From: Nemertoderma westbladi
Taxonomy: Eukaryota > Xenacoelomorpha > Nemertodermatida > Nemertodermatidae
Length of the DNA stretch: 43,007 nt
Direction: 5' to 3'
Assembly (NCBI GenBank): GCA_032718475.1
Contig: JAUCBJ010004978.1
Coordinates: 1 to 43,007, forward strand
Made by a program: the position numbers and the translations under genes. This document shows positions 1 through 11,100 of the stretch, one piece after another (the first letter of the stretch is position 1; the number at the start of each line of letters is the position of its first letter). Under the pieces are notes generated by a model. The model saw only the letters and a program-made list of their open reading frames with translations. It was not told the DNA's origin and ran no database searches.

Positions 1-2829
1 TGGCTAATTTACACTGTCCGGTCCGCGTCCTGTTGTTCTGAGCTCTCCAGTTAGAGTTATAAATCAGTTATGCACTGCTTACAAAGTATGAATTTCCCTT
101 CTGCCGAGTTAAGTAGACGTAAAATATATAGGTAGATAAAGTGGTCCCATAAGGTTAGGCTGAAAGGTTATAACATTTATTTATCTGAAAAAGCCACTTT
201 TTTCACTAAACTCAAAATATACTGATTTACATAACATCCTTCATGTTATGTAAATCAGTAGATTTTGAGTGCAAAATCAGTAGATATTGTCGGCAATAAA
301 AATTTCCGAAAGTTTCGTATAGAACCTTGGTAAACCCCCTTGGTACTCATCCAATATACAGTAGGCCTAAGCTTAGCCAATACATCCCTGATGACGCACG
401 TATTGCTTTTAGCCGGCTTCTTAGACTTATAATCATGTTAAAGATAAATGATTTCCTTCTATCACAACCCCTTCACACCCCCCCCCCCCTTCCCCTTCTC
501 CAAATGGAGTGCTGAAGGTGACCCGAATGGAAGTTCCGGCTCACAAAATTATAATTTTCTTCAGTTAATGTTCATTCATTATTCATTTCCTATAAAATTC
601 TCCCTAATGATGTTTTTTCTTAGAATATAGTTATTACATAGGCTTGTTCTATATTCGGTGGTATTATTATATCCAATTATGATACTCCCACCACTTCGTC
701 GTATTAAAAGGTAATCAGAAAATATGTCTAGACACTAGCCTGGCATAGCATAATGCATCTATAGCCTATAATACTGCACACTGTATTATACAGTTATTAC
801 TGATTTCCTGGGTATTAAATGAATCGTAATTATATTAATATATCATTACTACTACTAGATCGAGTGAGCTCGGACAGTGGAAAAAAGTCCTTCCAAGTTT
901 CACGATTCTCAATGATTGTCGTAATTTGGTTTCCTTCACTATTATTAGTTAAAATGCAATAAACAAACTATATGTTTATTGACTAAATATTATCACATTA
1001 TTATGACACACAAATTTGAATCATAGCACTAATAACAAAATAACTATAAAGTACAATATTTGTCTATTACATCACAATCCACAAGTAATACGGAAAAAAT
1101 GTTACCTAAGTTTTATAAATTTCTAGAACGAGATGAATGTAATAGCACAACTTAACAATATTAGATGGTTCATTGTTAAATAGATCCTACTGTACAATGA
1201 ATTCACATATAAAACCCAAAATTTAACCAAAACAAGGGCTACACGTTTCTCGTCTTGCACAGAACAATTATCGCAACACTACGTACCCTCTCTGAAAGGT
1301 GACGTGTCCTGTCCACCCCCCTTTCTCGCTACGTAGGTCATATAAGAGAATAACCGGAAACGTGTAAATAATTTACGATGATAACCAGGTAAATACATAT
1401 TTAATTTACTGTACACGTAATGTAAAGTTAAACCCTTATTAATTATTATATTACTGTAATTTTTAAACCTTGTTGCAGACAATGGTTTCGCACATATCCT
1501 TGCTCTAACTGATTCTCCAGCTGAGCTGCTTATATTTCACGACACGACTTTTCTAAAATCTTGTAGACTTTAGTTTCCGAATTTTGAGCATTTCTGAAAT
1601 AGTGGACATTTTACCATCCCCACTAAAATAAATGGAGACAATAAGTACATATCCTCAGTTCAATGCGAGGCACTAAAATTGCCATATTTGAGATCGATCA
1701 CACCGGTCTACGCAACGCATGTCCCGTAAACATTACAGTAATCACATAATTTTGCCTCACACGCCTCAATAATGGAGTCGTTCTTCAATACAAAAAAATA
1801 ACACTTGCAAAGCACCTAGAAAAACATCAGTTATATAAGTCTGTCGTAAACGTGTAACAAATTCGTTTAAATATTATATACAAAAAAGTGTGACACTGGA
1901 GGGTGCACCTTGTTTCTTGTTTGACACCCAAATACGAGATAATTACAGCATTATGTAAAATACTGTTAGTGCATCGATTATGCATTTATAATTTCTTTCA
2001 GCAAGTAAAATTTTTTCCAACAACCTGCTTTATATAGGGCCTACATAGAACTTCCAGTAATTTGTATCGTAGGACTAAATCATAAGGCTTTTCTAAAGTC
2101 AACAAACATTCCAAAAAAAAGTAACGTAGCCTTATTTGATATTGCCATATCTACCAATAAACCTTATACACAGTAAAACCCTCAACCTTACTACACCCAC
2201 ATCACAAAATAGCAACATAAACGTTCACAAAGGCTAGGAAGATTGAACTTATTTCTTTATCAGAGATAATTATTTATTTTGTTCTGAGGAATAATCTTCC
2301 TAGAACAAACACGACCATCACGGAGTTCAATGAGGTTCCCGGTTTTTCAATTAATACAATTAATTTATTTTTATTTGTCTGCGTTGGAAACCTTTTAGTA
2401 GTCCAGATAAACCAACAACCCTTATTATCTATCCATTTAGGATAACTGGAAATTATCCATCCATTAGAATTCATCAATAACGCCAAACGATTAATCGTCA
2501 ATCCTAACTAATAATAATGTAAATTGTATTGATTTATTATATTGTTACATCTAACTTAATATATTCGCCCGAGTAATAAACCAAATGGTAAATCAGATAG
2601 ATAGATCTACTAAGTTAGGAATAATAGTTTAATATAATTAAACATGGCCTCAGGGAGTTTCGAAACCTAGTTAACTTTCTGTACACCAACTATCAGCATA
2701 CAGGACCTCTATGCCGGTAATTCTAATTATAACGGATCCTGATCCAAATGGCGGAATGAGGTTGGTTGGAGTGATCTGGATCTTAGATGACCTGAGGGGA
2801 ATTAATTCCAAGATAATACTGTATAGGAT
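1..2829. other. No supportable gene; AT-rich intergenic or intronic DNA
   Basis: Open frames here are short (60-75 codons), low in complexity or without any family signature, and I recognise none as coding. A C-tract lies near 478-490. Apart from the hairpin at 211-269 I see no RNA gene, tandem array or transposon ends. If the synaptotagmin-like exon at 22000-22524 belongs to a gene running leftwards, this stretch could be part of a long intron, but no further C2-domain exon was recognised. Confidence 0.6.
211..269. repeat. Short near-perfect hairpin
   Basis: Two arms of about 27 bases (from CTCAAAATATACTGATTTAC, and its reverse complement ending at 269) face each other across a loop of about 5 bases, with one or two mismatches. 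It may be a minimal remnant of a MITE or a local inverted duplication. No target-site duplication was seen. Confidence 0.7.
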
Positions 2830-4550
2830 AGTTATAAATTATGAGATACTACTAAAACATTGGAAAATTCCCGGAAAACGTGAAAGTATTGATCAGCAGG
2901 AAATTTAACACACATGTATTACTCTAAATTGGAAATCCTAAATGTACTCCACGCACAGCACACCCTACGAAAACACCGTAAAACATAGGAAATCACTACA
3001 AAACCTCTTGAAAACAGTGAAAAAATAATCAGCATTAAATTTTAACTATATGCTGCTAAAAAAATAAATTTAAAGAGTCTAATACTACGCAGAACGCAAT
3101 GTTGCCAGGCAACCAAGCCAAGGAACAGGAACCAACCAACATGCTCAGCTCTGTCCTTGTTTTACCGGTCAGCTGGTAATCAGTATATTGATGTATTAAT
3201 TATATTGCATTCCAGTATTATTAGGGTGGGATCCTGTAATTTGTTAAGTGCTGAACAGTTGAAGTGCAGAACTTGCGGTATATTAAAGCCCGGTTTCCAT
3301 GATGCAATATAGTAGCTACTGGGTCGTCGCCCATAGCTAATAGCCACGGCCACTGGCTACTGGCTGCAGCCAGTGGCTACTTGCCGCAAAACCAGTAGCT
3401 ACTGGCCGCGAAGCTACTAGCTATTTGCGAGAGGAAAATAGCCTTCAACCAAGTCGAGCCTTCAACCTAGCCGTGGCTGCACGCTACGTGCCACGCTATA
3501 TATTTTATATACTGTATCTGTTTCACCATATTTTATCTACACAATCTGTGTGTGATACAACATTTTAATCAATAATATTCACTTTTTAATTATTACTAGC
3601 AATAGCAAAGTATATTAATTTATTAACTTTAAATGTTCTACAAAATTTTATCAATTTATTTTTAGAAAAAGTTGTTCTAGAACATATGTATATAGGTTTA
3701 TATATATATTGTTCTAGAAACTGGTTATATTTTGTTCTAGAACAACTGGTGTGGGGTCCATCCACAATTAAACAATTAAACAAAGCCGTAAAAAACCTTT
3801 TATGTGATGGGGGGAAATTAACTGAAAGATACAAAAACGAGAAATTAAAAGGCGAGGACCGAGGAACCATTTCAGATAGCTGTGTGTTTTATGGAAACAG
3901 GGTGTTTCATGGAAACCGGGATGACAGTGTTTCAAATAGCCGGTAGCTACGAGCCGCGGCCAACAGCTAATACTGCTGATATGCCTGCTGAAATGCCTGC
4001 TGATACCAGCTATTTTCAGTGGCCACTAGCCGCATTGTGGCACGTATCTAGTAGCTATGTTACATCATGGAAACCGAGCTTTAGACAGCAAGTGGGCCGT
4101 TTAGGTTAGGGCCTACAGAGATAGTGGCATACCAGTGTTGTGCTGGCAACTTCAGTACTTCAACTGTTCACCACTAAGCAGTGATTACCAGATCCTACAC
4201 TACTCAGCTACTATACAGAGTATCGGCTGACCGATGTTGATTGCTTACTGTTCCTCCCTTGTTTCCCAGACAACAATGATTTCTGCGTAGTATTAGACTC
4301 TTTAAATGTATTTTTTAGTAGCATATAGGTAAAATTTAATGCTGATCTTTTTTCATTGTTTTGCTGAGTGTATGCAGTGATTTCTCTATGTATACGGTGT
4401 TTTCTTAGGGTGAACTGTGCGAGGTATACATTTAGGATTACCAATTCAGTGTAGTACATGTGATAAATTTCCTGCTAACCAATATTTTCATTGTTGTCCT
4501 AATGTTTTACTGTTTTAGTAGTATTTTCCTAATTTAAAACTACCGGTACT
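2830..4550. mobile_element. Large imperfect inverted repeat (foldback or MITE-like)
   Basis: The left arm (about 2830-3430) and right arm (about 4040-4550) are diverged reverse complements. Clear anchor pairs are the block ending TAATACTACGCAGAA near 3085-3100 against TTCTGCGTAGTATTAGAC near 4279-4296, TGAACAGTTGAAGT near 3252 against ACTTCAACTGTTCA near 4156, and CGGTTTCCATGATG near 3293 against CATCATGGAAACCG near 4064. The loop (about 3430-3940) has many short palindromes of the TAGC/GCTA type. The right arm carries an extra segment near 4095-4140. No protein is encoded. It is probably an old non-autonomous foldback element; exact ends and target duplication could not be fixed. Confidence 0.75.
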
Positions 4551-5092
4551 AACTGATAGTACAGTAGGCTAAACAGATTATATGCACGGAAATAGTCCAT
4601 GTAAAACTTAATTAACATAATCTCTCCTGCCGTCAATTATTGTCCTGATCGTGTTATAGAATTTGGTTTTTAAAATGCTCAGTTGAAAGTTAATTTGCAT
4701 TCTGTATCCATCTCATACCTCATGTAACTCAATTTAAATCATAAATTATTTATGTTGTGGCAGATGTAGGTTACCCACCTCCATGAGTTTTGATCTCACT
4801 TCGCTTTCACTAGGTCAACTAATGAATGTCAAGATTAAAGCAGAATGCATATCTTATAAATAAATCAATGTTACTTTAGGCTTCGGCTTTCTGGTAAGTG
4901 GATAAGTGCAATGGTGATTTTATTTTTAGTATCAATAAAAAAATCAGCTTGTAAGATATGATTCCAAGGATAGAGATGTTGTCGATCCAGGTAAAGGGTT
5001 GGGAATTTCGACTCGATGAAAATTTATCTCAAGGGGGAATCGACTATAATAGCAGCTGATTACTTCCAAATGTAAATCTTGAACCTGTTCTA
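4551..5092. other. No gene seen
   Basis: AT-rich sequence without open frames of interest. It ends at the TA dinucleotide (5091-5092) that forms the left target site of the large nested element. Confidence 0.6.
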
Positions 5093-5190
5093 CCGGGTGT
5101 TCCTATAATGATTGCCCCCCCCCCTGGCCAGCCAAAACTGCCAGATGTACCTTAGTGTATATATGATTTGAAAGATAATTTAATTCTGAG

Positions 5191-6771
5191 TGTTCGCGGT
5201 ATTTCAACTTTCCATAACGCGAGTTGAATATTTTTGTATTTTATTAAAATTGATTATTCCGATATTACTACTGGGTACGGGACCATGGGTTTTGGGCACA
5301 TTCTATAAACTGGGGGCGATTTATGGGCGAACTTTGGGGCAACTTACAGGGTACGGGAATAATTTCATAGTTATAAGGGCCAGGGGGGGATGGAAAATTC
5401 AAGCAGTATTCAGGTTAGCCTGAGTACTATTAGGCCCTGGCCAACTTCCTGCTGCCTGTAGGGGTGGATTTGGTAATGCGCCAGGCCTAAAGGACAAGGA
5501 CTGCCCTTAGCGGTCCCTGGCCAACAGCAGTTATTACGAGACTGAAAAGAACTCGGAACGCTGACTGCTTGTGTCAGGGATTTGCGACGGGAAACGACAG
5601 CCCTTAGTAGCCAAGCCGTTCTGGTTCTCGATGATCGAACCCTTCGGTGTTCGTGAGGGGTGGAACGGACACGCGAACGGGCGGCCGACTAACGACTGCC
5701 CCCTGAGCTAAGCCGTACTGGTTCTCGATGACCGATCCCTTCGGGGTTCGCGAGGGGTGGGACGGACATGCGAAAGGGCTGGCCACAGGACGGGTTTGAC
5801 GAGGACTGCCCTTAGCGGTCTCTGGTCAACGGCAGCTATTACGAGACTGAAAAGAACTCGGAACGCTGACTGCTTGTACCGGGGATCTGCGACGGGAATC
5901 GACGACAGACCCCTTAGCCAAGCCGTACTGGTTCTCAATGATCGTTCCCTTCGGGGTTCGTGAGGGGTGGGACGGACACGCGACGGGGTCGAAAGACAAA
6001 GGACTAGACCCTACTGGCCTACCGACTGTTCGGAGCAGTTTCTCGGCTGCCGAAGCGACTACGAGCCTGAAAGGGACTCGGAAAGCCTAGGTGGGTGGGT
6101 TTCTGCGATGAACCGACGGACCCCTAGCCAAGCCGTTCTGGTTCTCGATGATCGAACCCTTCGGGGTTCGTGAGGGGTGGAACGGACACGCGAACGGGTC
6201 CACCGACACGACAGACTCCTAGCCAAGCCATACTGGTTCTCGATGACCGATCCCTTCGGGGTTCGAGAGGGGCGGTACGGATACGCGACAGAGTCCACCG
6301 ACTGGACCGACCCTTAGCTAAGCCGTGCTGGTTCTCGATGATCGTTCCCTTCGGGGTTCGTGAGGGGTGGAACGGACACGCGACAGGGTCGACCGACACC
6401 GACACTACGGCACTAAGACCAGGACCAAGGGAAAAATCTGGGGAACATTAGGTAGGCTAAAATCTGAGCGAACAGTGGGTAATTAAATAATATACCGTAG
6501 GGATTTATATTATCGTGTATAATTATTTTGAATATTTGGTGTATATTGATTTGGGGAAGCCCAAAATTATTCTTAATCAGGTTCAACAGAGTTCAGTTAC
6601 ATTAAAGAGTATATCCAACTAATGCAGCTTTTTCTCAACCGCAACCCTGCATCTCAGAAATCATTCCTTCTCCAAAATCAATATCCGGTGACTGGCCGGG
6701 GCTCAGTGGTCTGTAAAGTCACGTCTCCAGCATCGGCGTTTTTCCCCCCTGGTGTTGGGATAACGGCAACA
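5191..6771 (+). repeat. 5' LTR of the BEL/Pao element
   Basis: It is the same length as the copy at 17913-19493 and nearly identical to it. It begins TG and ends CA. It is long for a BEL-type LTR because the middle (about 5490-6410) is built from internally repeated hairpin units. It should carry the promoter at this end; no firm TATA box or initiator was identified. Confidence 0.95.
5606..6385 (+). repeat. Six UUCG-loop hairpin units inside the LTR
   Basis: Six copies of a unit of about 70 bp contain CTGGTTCTCGATGA, then a stem closed by CCCTTCGGGG, then TTCGTGAGGGGTGG. They start near 5606, 5705, 5914, 6122, 6218 and 6311, giving spacings of about 94, 212, 212, 94 and 95 bases. The loop is a cUUCGg tetraloop on a GC-rich stem, which is unusually stable as RNA. 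The units also produce spurious repeated open frames on both strands, which I do not annotate. The 3' LTR has the same array. Confidence 0.85.
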
Positions 6772-6979
6772 AAATTAAGAATAATTACGGTCAACTTCAA
6801 CTGGTGGAAGTTGAGAATCCTTCAATACTCTTCAAAACTCTCTACGTGCTTGCCAGCACCCACTACGAGGAAACTCTGGTATTTGAGTTGAGACGAAGTC
6901 GTGGTTTAATTAATCAACAAACTCGATCTAACCAACTCGTAGTCGGCAGATCACATATTTGGAGAGTTGTTAACAGGGA
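6772..6979 (+). other. Untranslated leader of the BEL/Pao element
   Basis: About 200 bases separate the 5' LTR from the first short ORF. A short frame at 6804-7010 overlaps this region, but nothing marks it as coding. A TGG lies at 6802, some 30 bases after the LTR, and could begin a displaced primer-binding site; this is not supported further. Confidence 0.5.
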
Positions 6980-7171
6980 ATGGAAGTATCGATCACACCC
7001 ATTGATATAATCCAAGTTGAGCCAGGAATCTGGCACGTCGAAGTTGAAGTACAAGGAACGAACGTCGGACGATTCAGGATTACCGTTCGGGTGGTCCAAG
7101 CTGAGTACAATACCTACGAGGAACTGTTTTATGACATCGTGTATCTAGCTATCGACGAGGCGTTACAATGA
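6980..7171 (+). CDS. Short leader ORF (63 aa), unknown function
   Basis: The protein is acidic and rich in beta-forming residues (alternating V, E and I), with no recognised domain. It precedes gag. Its TGA stop (7169-7171) overlaps the gag ATG (7168-7170) as ATGA, an arrangement that could allow termination-reinitiation on one mRNA. The second BEL-type element has an ORF of similar size (68 aa, 35993-36199, - strand) in the same place before its gag, but I see no clear sequence similarity between them. It may be a small accessory protein, or only a uORF that tunes gag translation. Confidence 0.5.
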   Translation: MEVSITPIDIIQVEPGIWHVEVEVQGTNVGRFRITVRVVQAEYNTYEELFYDIVYLAIDEALQ

Positions 7172-8022
7172 CGACAAATAACGTATCCGATACCGACGAG
7201 ATGGATCACCACACAGACTCGGAAGCCGACGAGGTACCAAACGTCAAGAACATGACCCGTCGGCTAGGGGCTCTCAAAGGCGGAGTAACCCGAGCGTATC
7301 AACGGATGGAGAAACAACTCAAGGGAGTCAAAACCCCCCTCAATGAGGTACAAACTCAGCTTCAAAGTATCCGAAATATCCTACAGCGGTACGAAAGAAT
7401 GATACAGGCGTACCAAGAGCTCGTTCCCTCCACTGATCAGGAAAACTACCCCAAGTTGGAAGAACACGTTGTACATCTAGATGGGTTCCGCAAACAACAC
7501 CGGAGGACCCTCAGCCTTGTGAGAGGCTATGAAGAACAGTATTACAAGAGGGCTGAAAGAACAGACGCGGAATCAGTACGATCCTCCAGCATCAGGACAG
7601 CAGTACATCGAAAGAGAACTGGGTCCGCTAGAAATCAGCACTCCAGCGCTAGGAGCGAGATATCCGGCTCAGCGCGCAGTTCTCAAGGGGCGCCGCCACT
7701 CCGAGACCAACTGCGAGAACGGAAGGCATTAGCCCTCAAAGCTCGGATGGAAGATGAGTATATTCAACTGCAAGCCGAGCAAGATGTATTAGCCGCCGAA
7801 ACACAAAAGCGAGAGGCCGAACAAGTGGCCGAACGGCAGGCCGAACAACGCGAACAGGAGGCCGAACAACATAGACGAGAGGCCGAACAACATAGACGAG
7901 AGGACGAACGGCAGGCCGAACAACGCAAACAGGAGGCCGAACGGCAGGCCGAACAACGCAAACAGGAGGCCGAACGGCAGGCCGAACAACGCAAACAGGA
8001 GGCCGAACAACGCAAACAGTAG
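7168..8022 (+). CDS. gag: Gag N-terminal part, coiled coil, ended by an in-frame TAG
   Basis: Residues 1-130 are a mixed helical region, as found at the front of BEL/Pao gag. From about residue 185 the protein becomes a long charged helix, and near residues 215-284 it is made of repeated AEQRKQE/AERQ blocks, a strong coiled-coil signal likely to drive self-association of Gag. The frame stops at TAG (8020-8022) inside the repeat, exactly where sister repeats have GAG, and continues open in the same frame through 13932. Gag and pol are therefore one frame with a single stop. TAG followed by GCC is not a known strong readthrough context, so I favour a nonsense mutation in this copy. The start is fixed by the ATGA overlap with the leader ORF. 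Confidence 0.85.
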   Translation: MTTNNVSDTDEMDHHTDSEADEVPNVKNMTRRLGALKGGVTRAYQRMEKQLKGVKTPLNEVQTQLQSIRNILQRYERMIQAYQELVPSTDQENYPKLEEHVVHLDGFRKQHRRTLSLVRGYEEQYYKRAERTDAESVRSSSIRTAVHRKRTGSARNQHSSARSEISGSARSSQGAPPLRDQLRERKALALKARMEDEYIQLQAEQDVLAAETQKREAEQVAERQAEQREQEAEQHRREAEQHRREDERQAEQRKQEAERQAEQRKQEAERQAEQRKQEAEQRKQ

Positions 8023-8103
8023 GCCGAACGACGCAAACAGGAGGCCGAACAACGCGGACGAGAGGCCGAACGAGAGATCGAACAACGTAAATGGGAAGCA
8101 GAA

Positions 8104-11100
8104 ATGCGTAAACAACACGCCGAGGCCCAAGCAATTCTCATCCACAAAAAGAATGCAGATATTGCAAAACTCGCGGAATACGAAGCCGCACTTATAGAAC
8201 GAGATATTCAACTCTACGAGGACTGGGAAAGGGATATAGATCAGGAATATGAACCAAGCCCGGTACCGGAATTAGAAAAGTCATTTATACCGACAGCGGC
8301 GAAACTTCCGAAACCCGAGATCCCGCCTATCAAACAGTCTACGCTATCGGCACAAGCACCGGTGTTCCATCCCCCACCGGCTACGCTAAAGAATGAGGAA
8401 CATTATTTCCCATCCAACACCACGACAGCGAGTGTACCCAAGTACGAGCCTGAAAAGGACTCGGAACGGGACGCCACTCCCCGATCTAACAACCCATTTA
8501 CATCCACACCACAAACTCGTAGCCGCGTCATTATTAAAACTCCACCTATTATTGATACATCAAGTATGGGAGTGAGTGCCAATAACTATAACCCTCCGAG
8601 TCACTCCGGTTCAGACGACGTCAGCATCATCCGGGCATTGGAGAATCGCCTTGCCATGCCTAAGATGGAGATTCGCACCTTCGAAGGAGATCCCGTCGAT
8701 TACCTCAGATTCAAGAAACGGTTCTTTGCGCAGATCGGATCAACGGACATAGCCGACGCACAGAAATTGGTATATTTATCGCAATACCTGGGTGACAAAC
8801 CACGCAGAATTATTGCATGTTTTGAAGGAGGTTCTCTTGAGGCATACTATGACGCATGGAAAACTCTAGATAAAAGATACGGAAATACTGGAACTATAAT
8901 TAATAAAACTCTAGAGAGACTGATACAGGACGCGGGATCACTAGGGGACCCACAGAACATCCAGGAATTCTCCGACTCTATGAAGGATGCCTACTATACT
9001 CTGAAACCCTTAAATAAGGAGGACCAGGTGAACAACATTCTAAACCTCCGACAGATCGCCCGGAAGTTTCCCGGATGGCTACAAAGTAAGTGGGCTTATA
9101 AATGTGTAGATCTCCGGCGCAGACATCCAGATCGAGATCCTAGCTTCCTTGAAATGTCGGCATTCCTGTACGATATCTCCGAAGCCATGAATGACTCGAT
9201 GTTTTCAAAACAGAGTCTCGCAAAGTTGGACGGAATAGAGAGCAACTCCAGGAGTAAGATAACCCCTCCGAAACCGAGATTCCGCCCCCCACCGGTGAGT
9301 ACGATGGCCATCACCATGGCCGAGGATTCCGACGACGAAGACTACGAGGAACCGACATCCGCCGAGGAATGGGCATGTTATCTCGCGAGTTGGGCACCCG
9401 AAAGGGAAGGCATCACAAATTCCTTGCTCTGTCTCTTCTGTGGGGAGAAACATAAAGTGGAATTCTGCAGAAAGTTTCAGTTCGCCGAACTCGTCCCACG
9501 CTTCGAGGCGATAATGAAACACCGAGGATGCTTCCGGTGTCTTGGAACAGGTCACTATGTTCGGGAGTGCGACCAAAGATCATGCTGTGCTGTCTGTAAC
9601 GACCAACGCCATCACACGCTCCTCCACATCCCCGCGAACTTCGATTTTACTACCCTCCCCTTTCGGATCGAAGCCAGGCGAAGAGGAGAAACAAACCACG
9701 TCTTCAAAGGAACCCGGACAACCCAACGGAGAGAAACCAACCCGTTTAAAATCTCCACCGATACACCACAAGTAACAAATATTTCGGCCACGATTAATCT
9801 TATAAATCGCCGCTACATGGTCTTCGCAAAGGTAATCCCAGTAAGGATCCAAGGAGTCGGCAAATCTTTGACGACACTCGCGTTCCTCGATAACGGGTCC
9901 GACGGAACCATCATCGACCGGGATTTCCTCGAGCAACTCGGCCTAGAATATGAACCTTGTAAACGGCCCATACAAACCATCACCGATAACAGAGAGGTAG
10001 AGTCCGGGGAGGTGCAACTCCAGATGGAAGGAGTGATGAAGGGCTACGAAACGGTTAAGTTAACCATCAAGAACGCCTTGGTACACACAGACCTCCGGGT
10101 GCGGTTCCGACAATCAGCCGAGTATGCCCCCCTCATACAATTGGACCGAGACGATGTAGACCTGAGGTGTCCGCAGTTGGACGTAAACCGCATCACCCTA
10201 CTGATTGGACTTGATACACCGGAACTACACATCCCCACCGGAGATATCGCCCGATCTATAAAACAGGATGATGGATTTTATGCTGAACGAACAATAATGG
10301 GATGGACACTCTGCGGCATTAAGGAGGAAACTACTGACACCTATACCTACCTTCCCAAATGTCAGATTAAAGAGAATGCAACCTCTGTGGGTTATTGCTC
10401 AGCTTCGGATCTTGACAAGGATTTGTTTCTGGAAACCGAGAAAACCCAACGAGAGATGACGAAATATTTTAATTTGGAGACCCAGGAGTTCGCGGAAAAG
10501 GACGAAAACCCATCCGAAGAGGACCAATATTGTATGGACATTCTCGACCAGGCCACGTTTAAAGACGGACACTGGTGTTCACCTATGTTATGGAAGGACC
10601 CAAACAAACCAATGGCAAACAACGCCAGCATGGCACTTAGGCGACTTAAAGGGATTCTACGCCGGCTGAATGACCAACCCGAGATAAAGGAGAAATATAA
10701 TACCGTAATCCAAGGATATCTCGATGATGGATTAGCAGAAATGGTACCACGGAATGAACTGCAAGGTGGTAAAAGAACATATTATCTCCCAACCCACTAT
10801 GTAGTAGAAGCCCGCAAAGGTGGGAAAATCCGAGTGGTAAATGATGCTGCCGCTATGTACCAGGGCGAATCCCTAAACAGTCAGCTTTACACGGGACCCA
10901 ACATATATAGTACACTCATCGGGGTATTGATCAGGTTCAGGGAAAACCGGGTAGCATTCACCTGTGACATCAAGGCCATGTTTCATCAAGTTCGTACGTT
11001 ACCAAGAGACTCGGACTGTCTACGTATCCTATGGACGGATAAAACGCTAACTCAACAGGAGATTAGCCAACTCACGATAAAGGACGTAGACGTAATGCGT

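Noticed and set aside
3686-4109. Short + strand frames within the foldback loop
   Set aside because: Low complexity, overlapping in several frames, generated by palindromic repeats.
5604-6451. Repeated open frames on both strands of the LTR (and of 18327-19173)
   Set aside because: They arise from the hairpin repeats, overlap each other on opposite strands and show no protein features.
6802-6820. tRNA primer-binding site starting TGG about 30 bases after the 5' LTR
   Set aside because: The distance is larger than usual and I cannot match it to a specific tRNA 3' end without a search.
7736-8211. Antisense Cys/Ser/Leu-rich frames opposite gag
   Set aside because: They are shadows of the AEQRKQ codon repeats on the + strand.
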